Part shown: one piece after another, positions 11,122 through 21,809 of the stretch
Numbering within the stretch: position 1 is the first letter of the stretch
Layout of the letters: each line of letters starts with the position of its first letter
NCBI GenBank assembly: GCA_023078555.1
Contig: CM041201.1
Span: 8,439,172-8,503,171, forward strand
DNA: 64,000 nucleotides
Reading direction: 5' to 3'
DNA from: Ulva prolifera
Lineage: Eukaryota > Chlorophyta > Ulvophyceae > Ulvales > Ulvaceae
The notes under the pieces: generated by a model
Seen by the model: only the letters and a program-made list of their open reading frames with translations
The model's database searches: none
Told to the model about the DNA's origin: nothing
Program-made: the position numbers and the translations under genes

Positions 11122-11133
11122 AACACACAGCCA
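11122..11133 (+). repeat. Right target-site duplication of element A
   Basis: Exact 12-nt copy of the sequence at 10494-10505. Confidence 0.65.
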
Positions 11134-11363
11134 GCCTTGACCCGCATGCATGTCCAGCTGATGCACATGTCCCAGATGGCCCCATTCGCCCTGTATCACC
11201 AGACGGCATGCGAAATACCAGCGCGACGATGCAGGTGTGAATGGCTCCATGCGCAGTGTGGCGCCGAGCTATCGCAGCGCGTAAGAATTGAGACGTTCGT
11301 ATTCTGCATTCGAGATGATCCGTCGAGTGTAGAGACGTCACCCACATCGCTGGTTATTATATC

Positions 11364-12366
11364 ATGTCACAGGCATCGAAGCCAGATTCTGTTGAGCTAC
11401 AGGCCAAAGTCGCGGCCGTCAGAGTTCAGACCGGAGCTGTCAATGCGCGCGCGAACAAGTACAAACTTGGCAATCCCAGAGCATTTGTAAAACGGTAAGC
11501 AACGGCAACACCTCCCAAAATGTATCATGCTGGAAGCAAGTGATGCCTCAGGTGATGCGTGTTGGCTCGGACCAACGTTCAACGATGCAGGTTCCTCGCC
11601 TTGTGCAACACCGCCAAAACATGCAACGACACGGACAAGCTGCGAGCCGAGATCAGCGACTTCATCAATTCCGACATGGCTGCTTTCAAATTGCAGCACC
11701 AGGCTGCTGCCATGGAACAGCTGTCCGCTAAGCAGAATATTGAAGCGCTACAGAGGAAAGAGGATGAATTGCAGGGGCAGATCCAGGTTCGAGGCGGATC
11801 ACTATGCATCCACATCAACCTGCGGTGTCTTAGCATATGAATAATTGCTGTGCCAAGTATACACAGTTCTAGCGAGTTCATTCAGAGCTGCCGCCATGGA
11901 TTCCTTCCTTGTTCACAGGTTGTTGAAGGAGAGATACAGCAGAAGAAGGAGGAGCTCGAGGAAAGCAAGCTGAGAAAGCAACATCTTGAAGAGTATGAAC
12001 AGCTGAAGAAGTTGATCATGTGTTATCCAAAGCGTTCTGAGACTGAAGCGTCTATTAAAAAAATTACATCAGATATTTCAGACTTGCAGCGCGAAAGCCG
12101 AAGGCTCGATCAGACTATTGAGGTGAGACCACCAAACCATACTCTCGTGTGTACTGTTGATAGGCGCGTCCATGTTTGGAAGTAGTGGATCTGTGTCATG
12201 TGTTTGCCCGCTGTGTACCGCTGACTCTGTGTGATTACCGCAGTTGAGGAGGAAACAGTTCTGCCAGCTTGGACTTGTGCTGCGTGACCTTTCGGCGGAG
12301 GTGGAATTTCCTCCAGAAGATGCTCCTGAGGAGCAAGATGGACCACCTGCAATGGAGATTGAATAG
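11364..12366 (+). CDS. THOC7: THO complex subunit 7
   Basis: THOC7 is a coiled-coil subunit of the THO/TREX complex. It couples transcription elongation to mRNP packaging and export in the nucleus. Exons are 11364-11494, 11591-11786, 11919-12122 and 12244-12366, with matching phases. The N-terminal part has NARANKYKLGNPRAFVKR joining to FLALCNTAK. A long coiled coil follows (LSAKQNIEALQRKEDELQGQ). The family signature EEYEQLKKLIMCYPKRSE leads to IKKITSDISDLQRE and LRRKQFCQLGLVLRDLS. The acidic tail PPEDAPEEQDGPPAMEIE is typical of an intrinsically disordered end. The start ATG at 11364 opens directly into the conserved region. TGTAA lies at 12452-12456, 86 nt after the stop. Confidence 0.85.
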
Positions 12367-12451
12367 GGTTCAGACAATCGCGAAACCCACAAAGTTGTCG
12401 CTTATGCTGATAGTTAGCTATGTGTGCGTGTTTTAAATCACAATGTAGCTT

Positions 12452-12456
12452 TGTAA
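12452..12456 (+). terminator. TGTAA polyadenylation signal of THOC7
   Basis: TGTAA lies 86 nt downstream of the stop codon. Confidence 0.5.
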
Positions 12457-13113
12457 TTGGCATATGCATGTGGCCATCGACCTAAGTGTGGCCACGTCAC
12501 TGCACATCTGGCCACTCTCCTGTCGATGTCTTCTGTTCTATCTTGCGAGGCCTTACGGCTGTGAACAAGAATCGCATCTGCACATACAGCATCTCAGAAT
12601 GCTACGGGGGTACCTGTGCCAGGCGCCAGGAAGAGCATGCCAGCCATGGAACGGTTTTTGGTGCTTTGGCATGGCATGAGCAAGCATGCGGGGTGCTGAC
12701 CGCATGGCAAACGGCACATCCGTGGCCGAGACATGCATGCAATTTGCGTATTCTTGACCGCGTACATACAGGGCTCTGTGGTTATCAGCTCCCGCAGTGA
12801 CCTGGTATGACACTGGTATGGAGCACCGTGTACTTTGATTAGGAACCGTGTGTGTAACGCCGGACAGGGTTTCAATGTCATGCGTCATGTCCATGCTGCA
12901 GCTAGCGGGAAGTGGGCAGGTGATTGCTGGCGTCACTCGTGACTATCCTGAAGGTTATGTATACAAACTAGCATGAGCAAACTGCGCAAAAACACATCGA
13001 CAAGGAGCTGTGCTTGGTAGGCTTACAGCGCGCCTTCAAGTCCTGTTTGTTGAGTATACCTAGCCAACCTGTGAGTCGCCAAACTGGATAGCAGGCATGC
13101 ATGCAATGCTGGG
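12457..13113. other. Convergent intergenic region between THOC7 and the MFS transporter
   Basis: About 650 bp with no convincing gene. TTACA at 13023-13027 (TGTAA on the minus strand) lies 87 nt past the transporter stop. Confidence 0.45.
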
Positions 13114-15931
13114 CTAGCTTTGCTCCTGCTCAGCCTCGAGTGGCTGGGGCGGTGCATCGAGTTCGCTCACATGGAAGGGATTGGCCTCGCTCGCTGTCTC
13201 GGGGGCACATGCCACAGCAGCATCAGACATACCACCGCCGTTTCCTTCAGCTTGTGTTGTGCCCTTGCCTCGCCGATCCAAAATGGCCATCTCTTGGATC
13301 TCCTCCGCGTCCTCAGGCAGGCTCCGTCCCATGGTCTCGATAGGCAGAAAGATTGCCATGACCCCTGCGACAGCGCTGGCACCCAGCAGCACTCCAGCTG
13401 CAGCCTGAATCCCTGCCTGCACCCGCGAGCCCCTGTTGAACGATGCACCCGAGAAACAGTGTTGAAGGAGGTATGCACGGGCCTGGTGTTGCTGTAGCAC
13501 CTTTCGCTCACACGCTTCGTAGGTGGCGTGTGCACTTCATGGCGATCGGGCGAAGAAATCTCACCTGTTGCGCAAGGTCGACTGCAATAAAGGGTGACAC
13601 AAGTCCGCCCAGGCGGCTGAGGGCGTTGAACACGCCAAATGCGAAGCTGCGGATCTTGGTGGGGTAGATCTCAGGTGTGTACACGAAGAGCGCGATAAAC
13701 GAGCCATAGGCAAACATGCGGGTTGCAAACACACAGGCCACATCCACCGCTGATGTTGGTGCATCCTCATCGGGGCCGTCAGGCCTCAAGAGCGGGGCCG
13801 TGAACACCCCTGTGAAGAGCACGAAGACGTACAGGCATCTCCGGCGGCCCCAGTAGTCAATGAGAAGCAGGCACAGCAGCAGGCCTCCGATCTGCACACA
13901 GAGAGACGTCATACGCACGCATGAAGATCAGGGGAGCACCGCCGATGCTGAGATCCTGGATGAGACACAGAGAGCCCTGGCGGGCGCTCGTGTGCAATTC
14001 CCGGTCACACGCCATGTGCAATTCAACAGCAGAGCTCTTCTCCTGTGACCAGCAGCATAAGTAGCGGCGGCCATCAGAGAGGGTATTGCACACCTCGCCA
14101 AGGGACGTGATGAACACATTTTTAAAGTCACTGCTGCTGATCTTGGCAGAGTCGTCGTCGGTGCAGATGTCGTTCTTGGCTGCAAACACCTCCACGCCGA
14201 GCAGAATGATGCCATAGTACGCCATCGCCACCCCGATCCAGATGAATCCAAGCAAAAAGCTGGTGGTCGCGAGATCGCGGTTGAAAAGCATCTGCCTTGC
14301 AGAGTCTGCAATGCCCCTGCCCAGTCGCCCTAGGTGCTCCGCAACTCCCGCCCTGGGAGCCTTCGACGACCTGCACACCTGTCCTGTCAACGCACAATTG
14401 TCTGCAGAGGGCTGCAGAGCCTGGGACTGGAGGGGCATGAACCCCACAGCACCGAGTGCGCAGCAGGGCCACACCCATTGCCTGGTGCAGCGGTGGCAGC
14501 TGTGGCAGCTGTGTCCTCGGTGGACTGCTGCATGTAGACTGCCTCGTGTTGAGAGCCCTGTGCGATGGCGAGGGAATGCGTTTTCTGGGAGTGGTGAATG
14601 AGGGCGCCAGGGGGCAGTTCCTTCCCGTTCAAGTGGGCTGCCCACTGCAGGACCGCCTGCATGCACATCAACATATACAGTGAAGTGCGCCCCAGCAGGA
14701 TCGACAACATGGACGGCACGCAGTCCAGGTGACCTACCAAAGCATCCTCCGGGCGATCGTTTACAAGAAGCCAGTGTGGGGACTCTTTCAGCATTGGGTA
14801 CACGACCACCAAGCAGAGCAGCGGAGCAGCTGCGACGAGCACCAGTGCCCGCCAGCCGAGATCAGGCAGAATCGCCCATGCCATGCCTGCTAGGTGGATG
14901 GAGCCTAGCGTCCAGAAGCCCTCGATAAGTGACATGCACTGCCCACGGTGTGCTGGGGCAATGTACTCCATGAACAGTGTGTAGGCAACGTGCGCTCCTG
15001 CGAACAACGCAAAATTACAAACTGCACAAGTAGACTGATGCATGTGAGGTTGACAGATGCAGGGAGGAGGGGTGCGGGTGTGCTGCACCTGCGATGCCAA
15101 AGCCAACGCAAGCTCTGAAAAACAGCAGTGCCTGCATTGCAACATGCGCTCAGATGCCCATCCAACAACAATCAGGCCCATGACCGCGCTGAGGATTGAC
15201 TGCGGCTACATGGAGACAGCTATGTGGAAGGGCATCACCCCGTAGTTAGGCGAGAATGCGCTCAGGACTCCGAAAGCTGCCGTGAACACTGCTGGTGCAA
15301 AGTACCCTGCATTCTGCACCATGTGACAAGAGCAGCATCAGCATGACCGGCACAAGCAGAGGCGTGATGGATCTGCGAATGGCGGCTGTACCATTCATCT
15401 CACAACACACCGCATGTCCACCAAGCATGTTGCACACCTACTTTGCGCCCATATCTGTCTGATATGGAGCCCCATGTGTAGCTACCCAGCATCATCCCTA
15501 TGAATACAGCGCTGGTGATCCAGCTTTCCTGTGCAGGGGACAAGTTCCATCTGCATCGTAACTGCAAACACTCCCATCCTATGATGCCACTTGCAGGCTG
15601 CAATATGATCACGCTGACATACTGTTCTGCTGGACCACGTCACGAGGCGGATAACAGACCTCTGGCCCGAGATACGACAGCAGCATCGCTTCCATCCCAT
15701 CGCCAGCCCAGGCTGCAAGCACGCGATCAGTCAGACGGGACAAGACCAGCCTACCCAAATAAGCCAATATCACCGGCAATATCTATGCATCTGCCAAAAC
15801 GTACCGATTCCAACAAATATGAACATCAGAATTTGCGTCCGTCCAAATCCAATATGCGTCAGTGCTTCCTCGATTGTGAAGCTCTCCCCTCCAGAGGCTT
15901 GCTCAGGTTGCACTGGGGCAAGCGGCGACAT
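13114..15931 (-). CDS. SVOP/SV2-like major facilitator superfamily transporter
   Basis: This is a 12-helix MFS transporter of the SV2/SVOP/organic-cation type. The substrate cannot be told from sequence. Clear exons in transcription order are 15931-15805, 15712-15660, 15561-15438 and 15306-15239, then further exons near 15200-15120, 15010-14720, 14310-14060, 13910-13565 and 13440-13114. The N-terminus reads MSPLAPVQPEQASGG then TIEEALTHIGFGRTQ, the usual SVOP opening. It continues to WAGDGMEAMLLSYLGPE and SAVFIGMMLGSYTWGSISDR followed by YGRK, the loop 2-3 MFS signature. Later features are the HVAYTLFMEYIAP region, KESPHWLLVNDRPEDA, and LIDYWGRRR, with PEIYPTKIRSFAFGV in helix 9-10. The last exon ends in an acidic cytosolic tail. 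The middle introns (about 15240-14700 and 14700-14300) were not resolved to the base. Confidence 0.82.
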
Positions 15932-18900
15932 CCTACGTGTTGTTATCTATTCACAAGACAACAAAGTTACATTAACGTATCGCTTAAGCAGTTGCGTGCA
16001 GTAGCCGCAGCTGGGTGGAGATGCACTGCGAACTCGTCCAGCAGGCTCGGTGGACGCTCTGCTGCAACAAGGTCTGCGCTGCAGAGAACACGCGCCCGGC
16101 CAGATACGGAGGACAGCGATAATCAATGATCACGCGTATCATTGTGAAAATGTGGTTGGACGCATCTTGTCTGGGCACCAAATGTGCATGCGTTATAAAC
16201 ACCTGATTTCTGTCGGAAACGTGAACGTGACCGTTGTAGGCGCTCGCACACACAAATATCTTCTCGGAGCAGCTCAGGTGTATGCGTCGGTGATCTGCAG
16301 TAGCTCGTTTCAGCTTAGTGTGAACTCCCGTTTGCACCGCATGCCACGTTCGCTCGGCGTTGCACTAGCGACAAGTTTGTGCATAGCATCGGCCTGCGAT
16401 CGAGCCAGTACCTGCCAATGTCACATAGAATTTGGTGTCGAGCAATCACTCAGACGTGTTGGTGCGTGGGACAGTTTCCACGGCTGTGCACAGCTTCGTC
16501 GAGGTGCCTGAGGGCACTCTGTAGGCTCACTAATGCTCGCCTGAAGAAGCGCCGCATCCTTCATTACGCCCATCACAGCTTCCGATCGCACTGGACTTGA
16601 CATCTTCAGGGCTAGTGACTGATCGCCCACACGTCACGAACTAATTCCCACACAGTGAGCAAAATACGTCGCCTACTGCGGTGCACATGTAATTGACACT
16701 GCCACTGGCTCGTATTCATGGCGGTCGAGTCGACCAGGACCATCATGCCGCCATCAGGCAGTGAGCTCCACCCTGCCGTTGCTAGCTGATATGGCCCACG
16801 TGCAGCTCTTGACGCACGGCTGGTGCAGCCGGGCCGGTCATGGGCCGGTCCAGAATCCGAGTGTGAAAGTGGGGTATGTATGCATCTACGACGAAGAGTG
16901 GCCGTAGGAAATCGCAGCTTACAGTCCCACCACGGCTTTGCCATGTATTCCGATTGTATGCACACGCACGAATTGCCATTGCAATGCATTGGCCGCATGA
17001 TTTACCACACATGATCATTGGCCGAGCACAGCAACAATCAAACTCTGCAACCCATCCGCTCACATACAGTCATGCAATGCTGCCCACCAATATATACACG
17101 CACCTGCACAGAGAGAACGTGGGTAAAGCTGCAGCCAGCATTCAAAAGAAGAATACATGTGCACTCCACCACAGAGTCTGCATGCTAGACTGCATCCAAC
17201 GGCTCCTTCTTGACAGCACCATCCTGCAAGTATGGCCCCGACACAGCACCTGCGTACAGGGCCTGCTTGTACAATGCCCCTGTTCATGATCATTATGGCT
17301 ACTTTTGTGTTCCAGCCTGTTCGACGTCAGGCTACATGACAATGCGGGAACCATAACACGCCAAGCTATATCGTCATGCAACTGCACGCGTGTGTGAGCA
17401 CGCACGCGGTCTGCATCCATGGGCCCCACGCACACCTGCTGCCTAGCCTGCGCACAGTTTCAGCCGGTAAGTGCATGTGTTTGCCTGCACACGCCCAACC
17501 CCGCTCAGCAGCTGGCTACGCAGGCTATCTGCAACGGCACTAATTGCATGTTCTTGGGGGGACTAGGCCCCCATGGGATGATGCATGAGTAATCGGCAGG
17601 GCAGGCTGTTGCGGCAATGCACTACGTCTATCTGGCTGGGCCAACTCCCCCCACTCAGGTCTCTCACTCAGGCCAAGCTTGATGCCAGGCAGTAGATACA
17701 ATTGGGCAGTGCCCTACAAGATCAGAGCCAAGGGCCAAGCATGCGAGGTGGTGCAACAGAGGACTTTTCTGCTTGCTGGCAGCTGGAGCTGGCGGCTGGA
17801 GCTTGCTTTTCTGCTTGCTGGCAGCTGGAGCCGGCGTATGTAACAGCGTGATGCAAGCTGTTCCCTTGGGACCGTCTGTTTGCTCCTGCCTCTGTGGGCC
17901 CCTATACAGGTGTACCTGCACAGCTCACAAGCTCTATGTCGAATGTCTGATGAATATGGCAGTACGGCTTTGTGGCAGTCCTGTACAGGCCCTTGTGCGT
18001 GAAACTCTTCCCGAGGCATAGCATGTAAGGTTCCTCACATGACTGCCGCGTGGCCACACTGAAACGATCAAGAGCAATGCGGTGTGGCACGGGTCCTGTC
18101 TGTGAAGTCCTGAACGTGTGCAATGTTACAGCATCTGCCAATGCAAGAACTTAAAAATTTCGAATTCGAGTAGAGGCTTGGATGCAAATCGAACTGGTGC
18201 ACACTGAAATGAGGTGGCAAGGCTGCGGTGCAGCGTGGATTGCTGATATGGCAGATGCTATGTGTGTTGCACTGTTGATGTCGCTCTCAATGCTAGGTCG
18301 CAGTTCGTGTCAGTGTGACTAGACAGATGCATCATGTCCTAACCTGTGCTGCCTGCACCGCTTGCGTGCAGGTCTGTGCGAAGCGAGTGCAACATTCCAC
18401 TTGTCTACATGTGTCTGCGATCTCCGTGAAGTGGGCAGTGGACAGCCGTGGTGGAACTCGACCTCGCCAAGTTGACCGGGTCGATGCGGAGTTCAGATTG
18501 CGGCCTGGCGGCGCCCGCAAGCCCCCTCCCGCATCTACGCCAGCATCCTACACGCCAGCGTGCCTCATTCGCTCTGGACAAAGGCGACGATGCTACGATC
18601 ACACATCCCTTTCCCAGTGACAGAACTGCAGGTGTGTGATGCCGTTGGTGTTATCAGCCTGACTGATCGTTGTCAAGGGAATGCGAATTCCTGACGCGCC
18701 TGCCGTACCGATGCTCTATGATCTTGTTTAGGCTTGTTACGGACTTTAGGGCCGCACTCTGCTGGTGTATTGTATGAATTCCAGGGACCGCTCTGGAGAC
18801 ACCGTGTTTTCGCGCCACCCGCCTGCCTGTGGCACTGTTACAGCACACAGCAGTCGGCAGTTGAGACATTCACATGAAAGTGTCGACCGCTGGTGATCTA

Positions 18901-18962
18901 GCCTCTGATCGGCGAAGTGCTGCGAAACTGAAAGGTGCTGGACTCTCTCGTGCTTGTGCAGG
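15932..18962. other. Gene-poor 3-kb stretch
   Basis: No family match or coherent spliced gene was found. The best of the weak ORFs is on the minus strand at 16421-16603 (MSSPVRSEAVMGVMKDAALL...), which could be an isolated exon. A 42-bp tandem duplication lies at 17764-17831. The right end must contain the L3 promoter and leader. A pyrimidine-poor acceptor (gtgcag) directly abuts the L3 ATG, so a 5'-UTR intron is likely. Confidence 0.4.
17764..17831. repeat. Tandem duplication, 42-bp period
   Basis: Two identical 26-nt blocks beginning cttttctgcttgctggcagc start at 17764 and 17806. On the minus strand the repeat reads as PAPAASKQKS twice in an otherwise undistinguished open frame. Confidence 0.7.
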
Positions 18963-21065
18963 ATGTCGCACCGTAAATTTGAGGCCCCACGTCACGGATC
19001 GCTGGGCTTTCTGCCCAAGAAGCGATGCCGCCGTGGTCGTGGCAAGTGCAAGGCGTTCCCTCGTGATGATGCCTCGCAGCAGCCCCACCTCACTGCCTTC
19101 ATGGGGTACAAGGCCGGCATGACCCACATCATGCGCGAGGTCGAGAAGCCTGGCTCCAAGCTGCACAAAAAGGAGTCTTGTGAACCAGTGACTATCATCG
19201 AGACTCCTCCCATGACCGTCGTCGGCATTGTGGGCTACATGCAGACCGTCCGGGGCCTGCGTTCCCTGCACACTGTATGGGCGCAGCATCTCGACGAGTC
19301 TGTGCGCCGCAAGTTCTACAAGAACTGGTACAAGTCCAAGAAGAAGGCGTTCACGAAGTATGTGCTGTGGGATCGCGTCGCTTTGTCATGCCAATGTCCT
19401 GGTCTGCGTCTCCGCCGCTCATCTTGCGATCCTGCAGGTACGCTAAGAGCTACGAGGACGGTGGCAAGGCCGTTCAAGATAAGCTTGCCTCGCTGAAGGA
19501 GCATGCTAAGGCCATCCGTGTCATTGTGCACACTCAGCCTGCCAAGGTCAACCTTGGTGCTCACAAGTGCCACATGATGGAGGTCCAGGTGAATGGTGGC
19601 TCAGTTGCTGACAAAGTGGACTTCGCCTACGGTCTCTTCGAGAAGGAGGTGAGCATGCTGCTCCATGTGCTTTGGCTCGTCTCCTTCCTTCAGTATGTAG
19701 CACTTGACTCGAGGTCGCAGTAATCTCGTGTGGTTCTGCATCACGTATTCCACGCTTTGCAGGTGACTGTCGATTCAGTCGTGCAGCAAAATGACATGAT
19801 CGATACCATTGCCATCACCAAGGGCCGCGGCACACAGGGTGTCATCACTCGCTGGGGCATCACCCGCCTCCCGCGCAAGACCCACCGTGGTCTGCGCAAG
19901 GTCGCTTGCATCGGTGCATGGCATCCCGCTCGCGTTTCCTGGAGCGTAGCCCGCTCCGGTCAGCATGGCTTCCATCACCGTACTGAGATCAACAAGAAGG
20001 TGCGCGTTACAATACACAATGTGGCTTGGTAACAGTGGCCCGACTGTCATCTGGTGTGAAAGGCCCCTCATCTTGAAAGAGCCGCTGCATACATGAGAGC
20101 CGATCACTCGCATGCGGATAGGTAGAATAGCGTGTTCATTTGTACCAACAGCCGCTGTCCGCAATCACCGGCAGCCTACGTCGCTTTGCCAGCTTTGCAA
20201 TGCCATGCTTCTCTGTCCCTCGGTTGCAATCTCGCCAGCGCATGTGCGGTTCTGATCTGTTGGGGTGATTTGTTGCATCAGTCATTCAGGCTGGCCTCAC
20301 AGCTGGCACAAGGCGTGAACTGCGGTCGTCCTGGGGCGTGGTTCTTGCAGCCGATTGTTGCAACACCAGTCAACGTGTCGATCCCAGTCAAGCAGGGTTG
20401 CTTAGCTACCTTTTGCGCTGCAGGTGTACAAGGTGGGCAAGAAGGACGGTGACCACGGTGCAAAGACCGAGTTTGACCCCACTGAGAAGCCTATCACACC
20501 CCTGGGTGGCTTCGTTGGCTACGGCGAGGTCCGAGAAGATTACCTGATCATTAAGGTATGCACTCCTTGCCCACGGACTGGCCAGCTGTGCAGTGCTGCA
20601 TGGTGCTTGTATTTGTTCCCATAGCTAGTTTGTCTAGTCTTTGGTTTCAACACACATGTCAACACACATGCTACCCAAATTTGCGGTCACGTTGGTCCAT
20701 GGATGTGCATTGAAATGGGTTGAGCCGTGATAGCAGCACTGTCCATCCGTTGTATCCTGATGGCAGACAGTACCATGCAGTCCTTCTGGCACGATTCGAG
20801 AGTTGTGTATCACACTTTGCCCGTGTGTTAGCTACAGAAGTGCTGTCACGATCAGAGATGTTGTATGCAGGGTGCTGTTCCAGGCTGCAAGAAGCGCCCC
20901 ATCACTCTTCGCCGCACACTGCTGGCGCAGACCAGCCGGAATGCTCTCGAGGAGATCAAGCTCAAGTTCATCGACACCTCTTCCAAGTTCGGCCATGGCC
21001 GTTTCCAGACTGCAGCCGAGAAAGCCCACATCATGGGCCGCACTGCTCCTGCTGCGAAGGCGTGA
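18963..21065 (+). CDS. RPL3: 60S ribosomal protein L3 (uL3)
   Basis: uL3 is an essential large-subunit protein next to the peptidyl transferase centre. There are five exons: 18963-19357, 19438-19648, 19763-19999, 20424-20555 and 20871-21065. They sum to 1170 nt (389 aa), the normal eukaryotic length, with all phases matching. The start [20 protein letters not shown] is diagnostic. Other family blocks are [37 protein letters not shown] and [24 protein letters not shown] sequence. [11 protein letters not shown] contains the tryptophan-finger His that is hydroxylated in other eukaryotes. [20 protein letters not shown] and [18 protein letters not shown] follow. Codon choice is more GC3-biased than in neighbours, as expected for high expression. 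TGTAA lies at 21168-21172. Confidence 0.98.
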
Positions 21066-21167
21066 TGGCAGTGATCGCCGAGGACTATGGCTGCTGGGTG
21101 TCACTGTGGATCACTGCATACTAGGCATGGTAGGGTCTTGAATCATGATCCAACATGCGTGTAGCAC

Positions 21168-21172
21168 TGTAA
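21168..21172 (+). terminator. TGTAA polyadenylation signal of RPL3
   Basis: TGTAA lies 103 nt after the L3 stop. Confidence 0.5.
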
Positions 21173-21439
21173 CACATGAGATGGAGTGATGTTTATGCTG
21201 GGGGTTTATGTCCAGCAGCTCATGCGTCCGTCGCTTGTGTACAACGAACGAGGTGCTCAATGTCAGCCAATGAATTGACGTCAGTCGTACGTGAGATGCC
21301 AGTACCACCTGTACGGCGATCGGGAATAGCCGACGACCGTGTCATCCTATAAGGATCAACGGCACGCACCGCACGCGCACAGCTAACGCGAAACGTCATG
21401 CTATGCCCACCTAGCGAGTTGACGAGTTTCGCGACCGGG

Positions 21440-21754
21440 CTATACGAGCTGTCTGTTATACATGGACACGCGCAGTGTGTGTGCAGCTAGGATGGCGGAA
21501 GTCAAGGCGATGTCGTGCCCTAACATGGCGGTCACAAGCAGCTGGACAGATTGTCTACGTAAACGTCGTGTCGTCGAGTCCTCGATCGCCTTCGCGCTGC
21601 ACAGCGCTTCTGCTGTCTCGACGAGCATCGCGATGTACCGCAAGTAGCCGCATGCATTCCACCACAACCATGACAGAAACCAGCACAGTGTGATGCAGAA
21701 TAGTGCAGCCAAACGTGCCAAAAGCCTGCTACCGTCCCATGAACATGTTTCCAT
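21440..21754 (-). CDS. Possible small membrane protein, 104 aa
   Basis: An intact ATG-to-stop frame contains a strong hydrophobic segment (LLARLAALFCITLCWFLSWL) at about residues 11-32. A second, weaker one lies near the C-terminus. There is no family resemblance. Its ATG lies only 55 bp from the divergent kinase ATG at 21810, which leaves little room for promoters and lowers confidence. It may be a chance ORF. Confidence 0.28.
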   Translation of the reverse strand: METCSWDGSRLLARLAALFCITLCWFLSWLWWNACGYLRYIAMLVETAEALCSAKAIEDSTTRRLRRQSVQLLVTAMLGHDIALTSAILAAHTLRVSMYNRQLV

Positions 21755-21809
21755 TGTTCTTACGATGCTGTGGTGGACCTAGGCCGACGGCTTTGTTGTG
21801 CTTGCAAGG

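Noticed and set aside
10655..11347. Long minus-strand Pro/Thr/His-rich ORF across element A
   Set aside because: It results from the GT-skew of the repeat, which removes stop codons on the complementary strand. The corresponding frame in copy B shares only CYKD and EAPASP and is otherwise unalignable, so coding is not supported.
13857..14666. 269-codon minus-strand ORF spanning transporter exons
   Set aside because: Only part of the frame is transporter-like. The rest reads through introns, so it is not a separate gene.
16421..16603. Minus-strand ORF MSSPVRSEAVMGVMKDAALL...
   Set aside because: It looks mildly protein-like, but no adjoining exon could be found before the transporter gene. 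It is left as a note in the gene-poor region rather than called as a gene.
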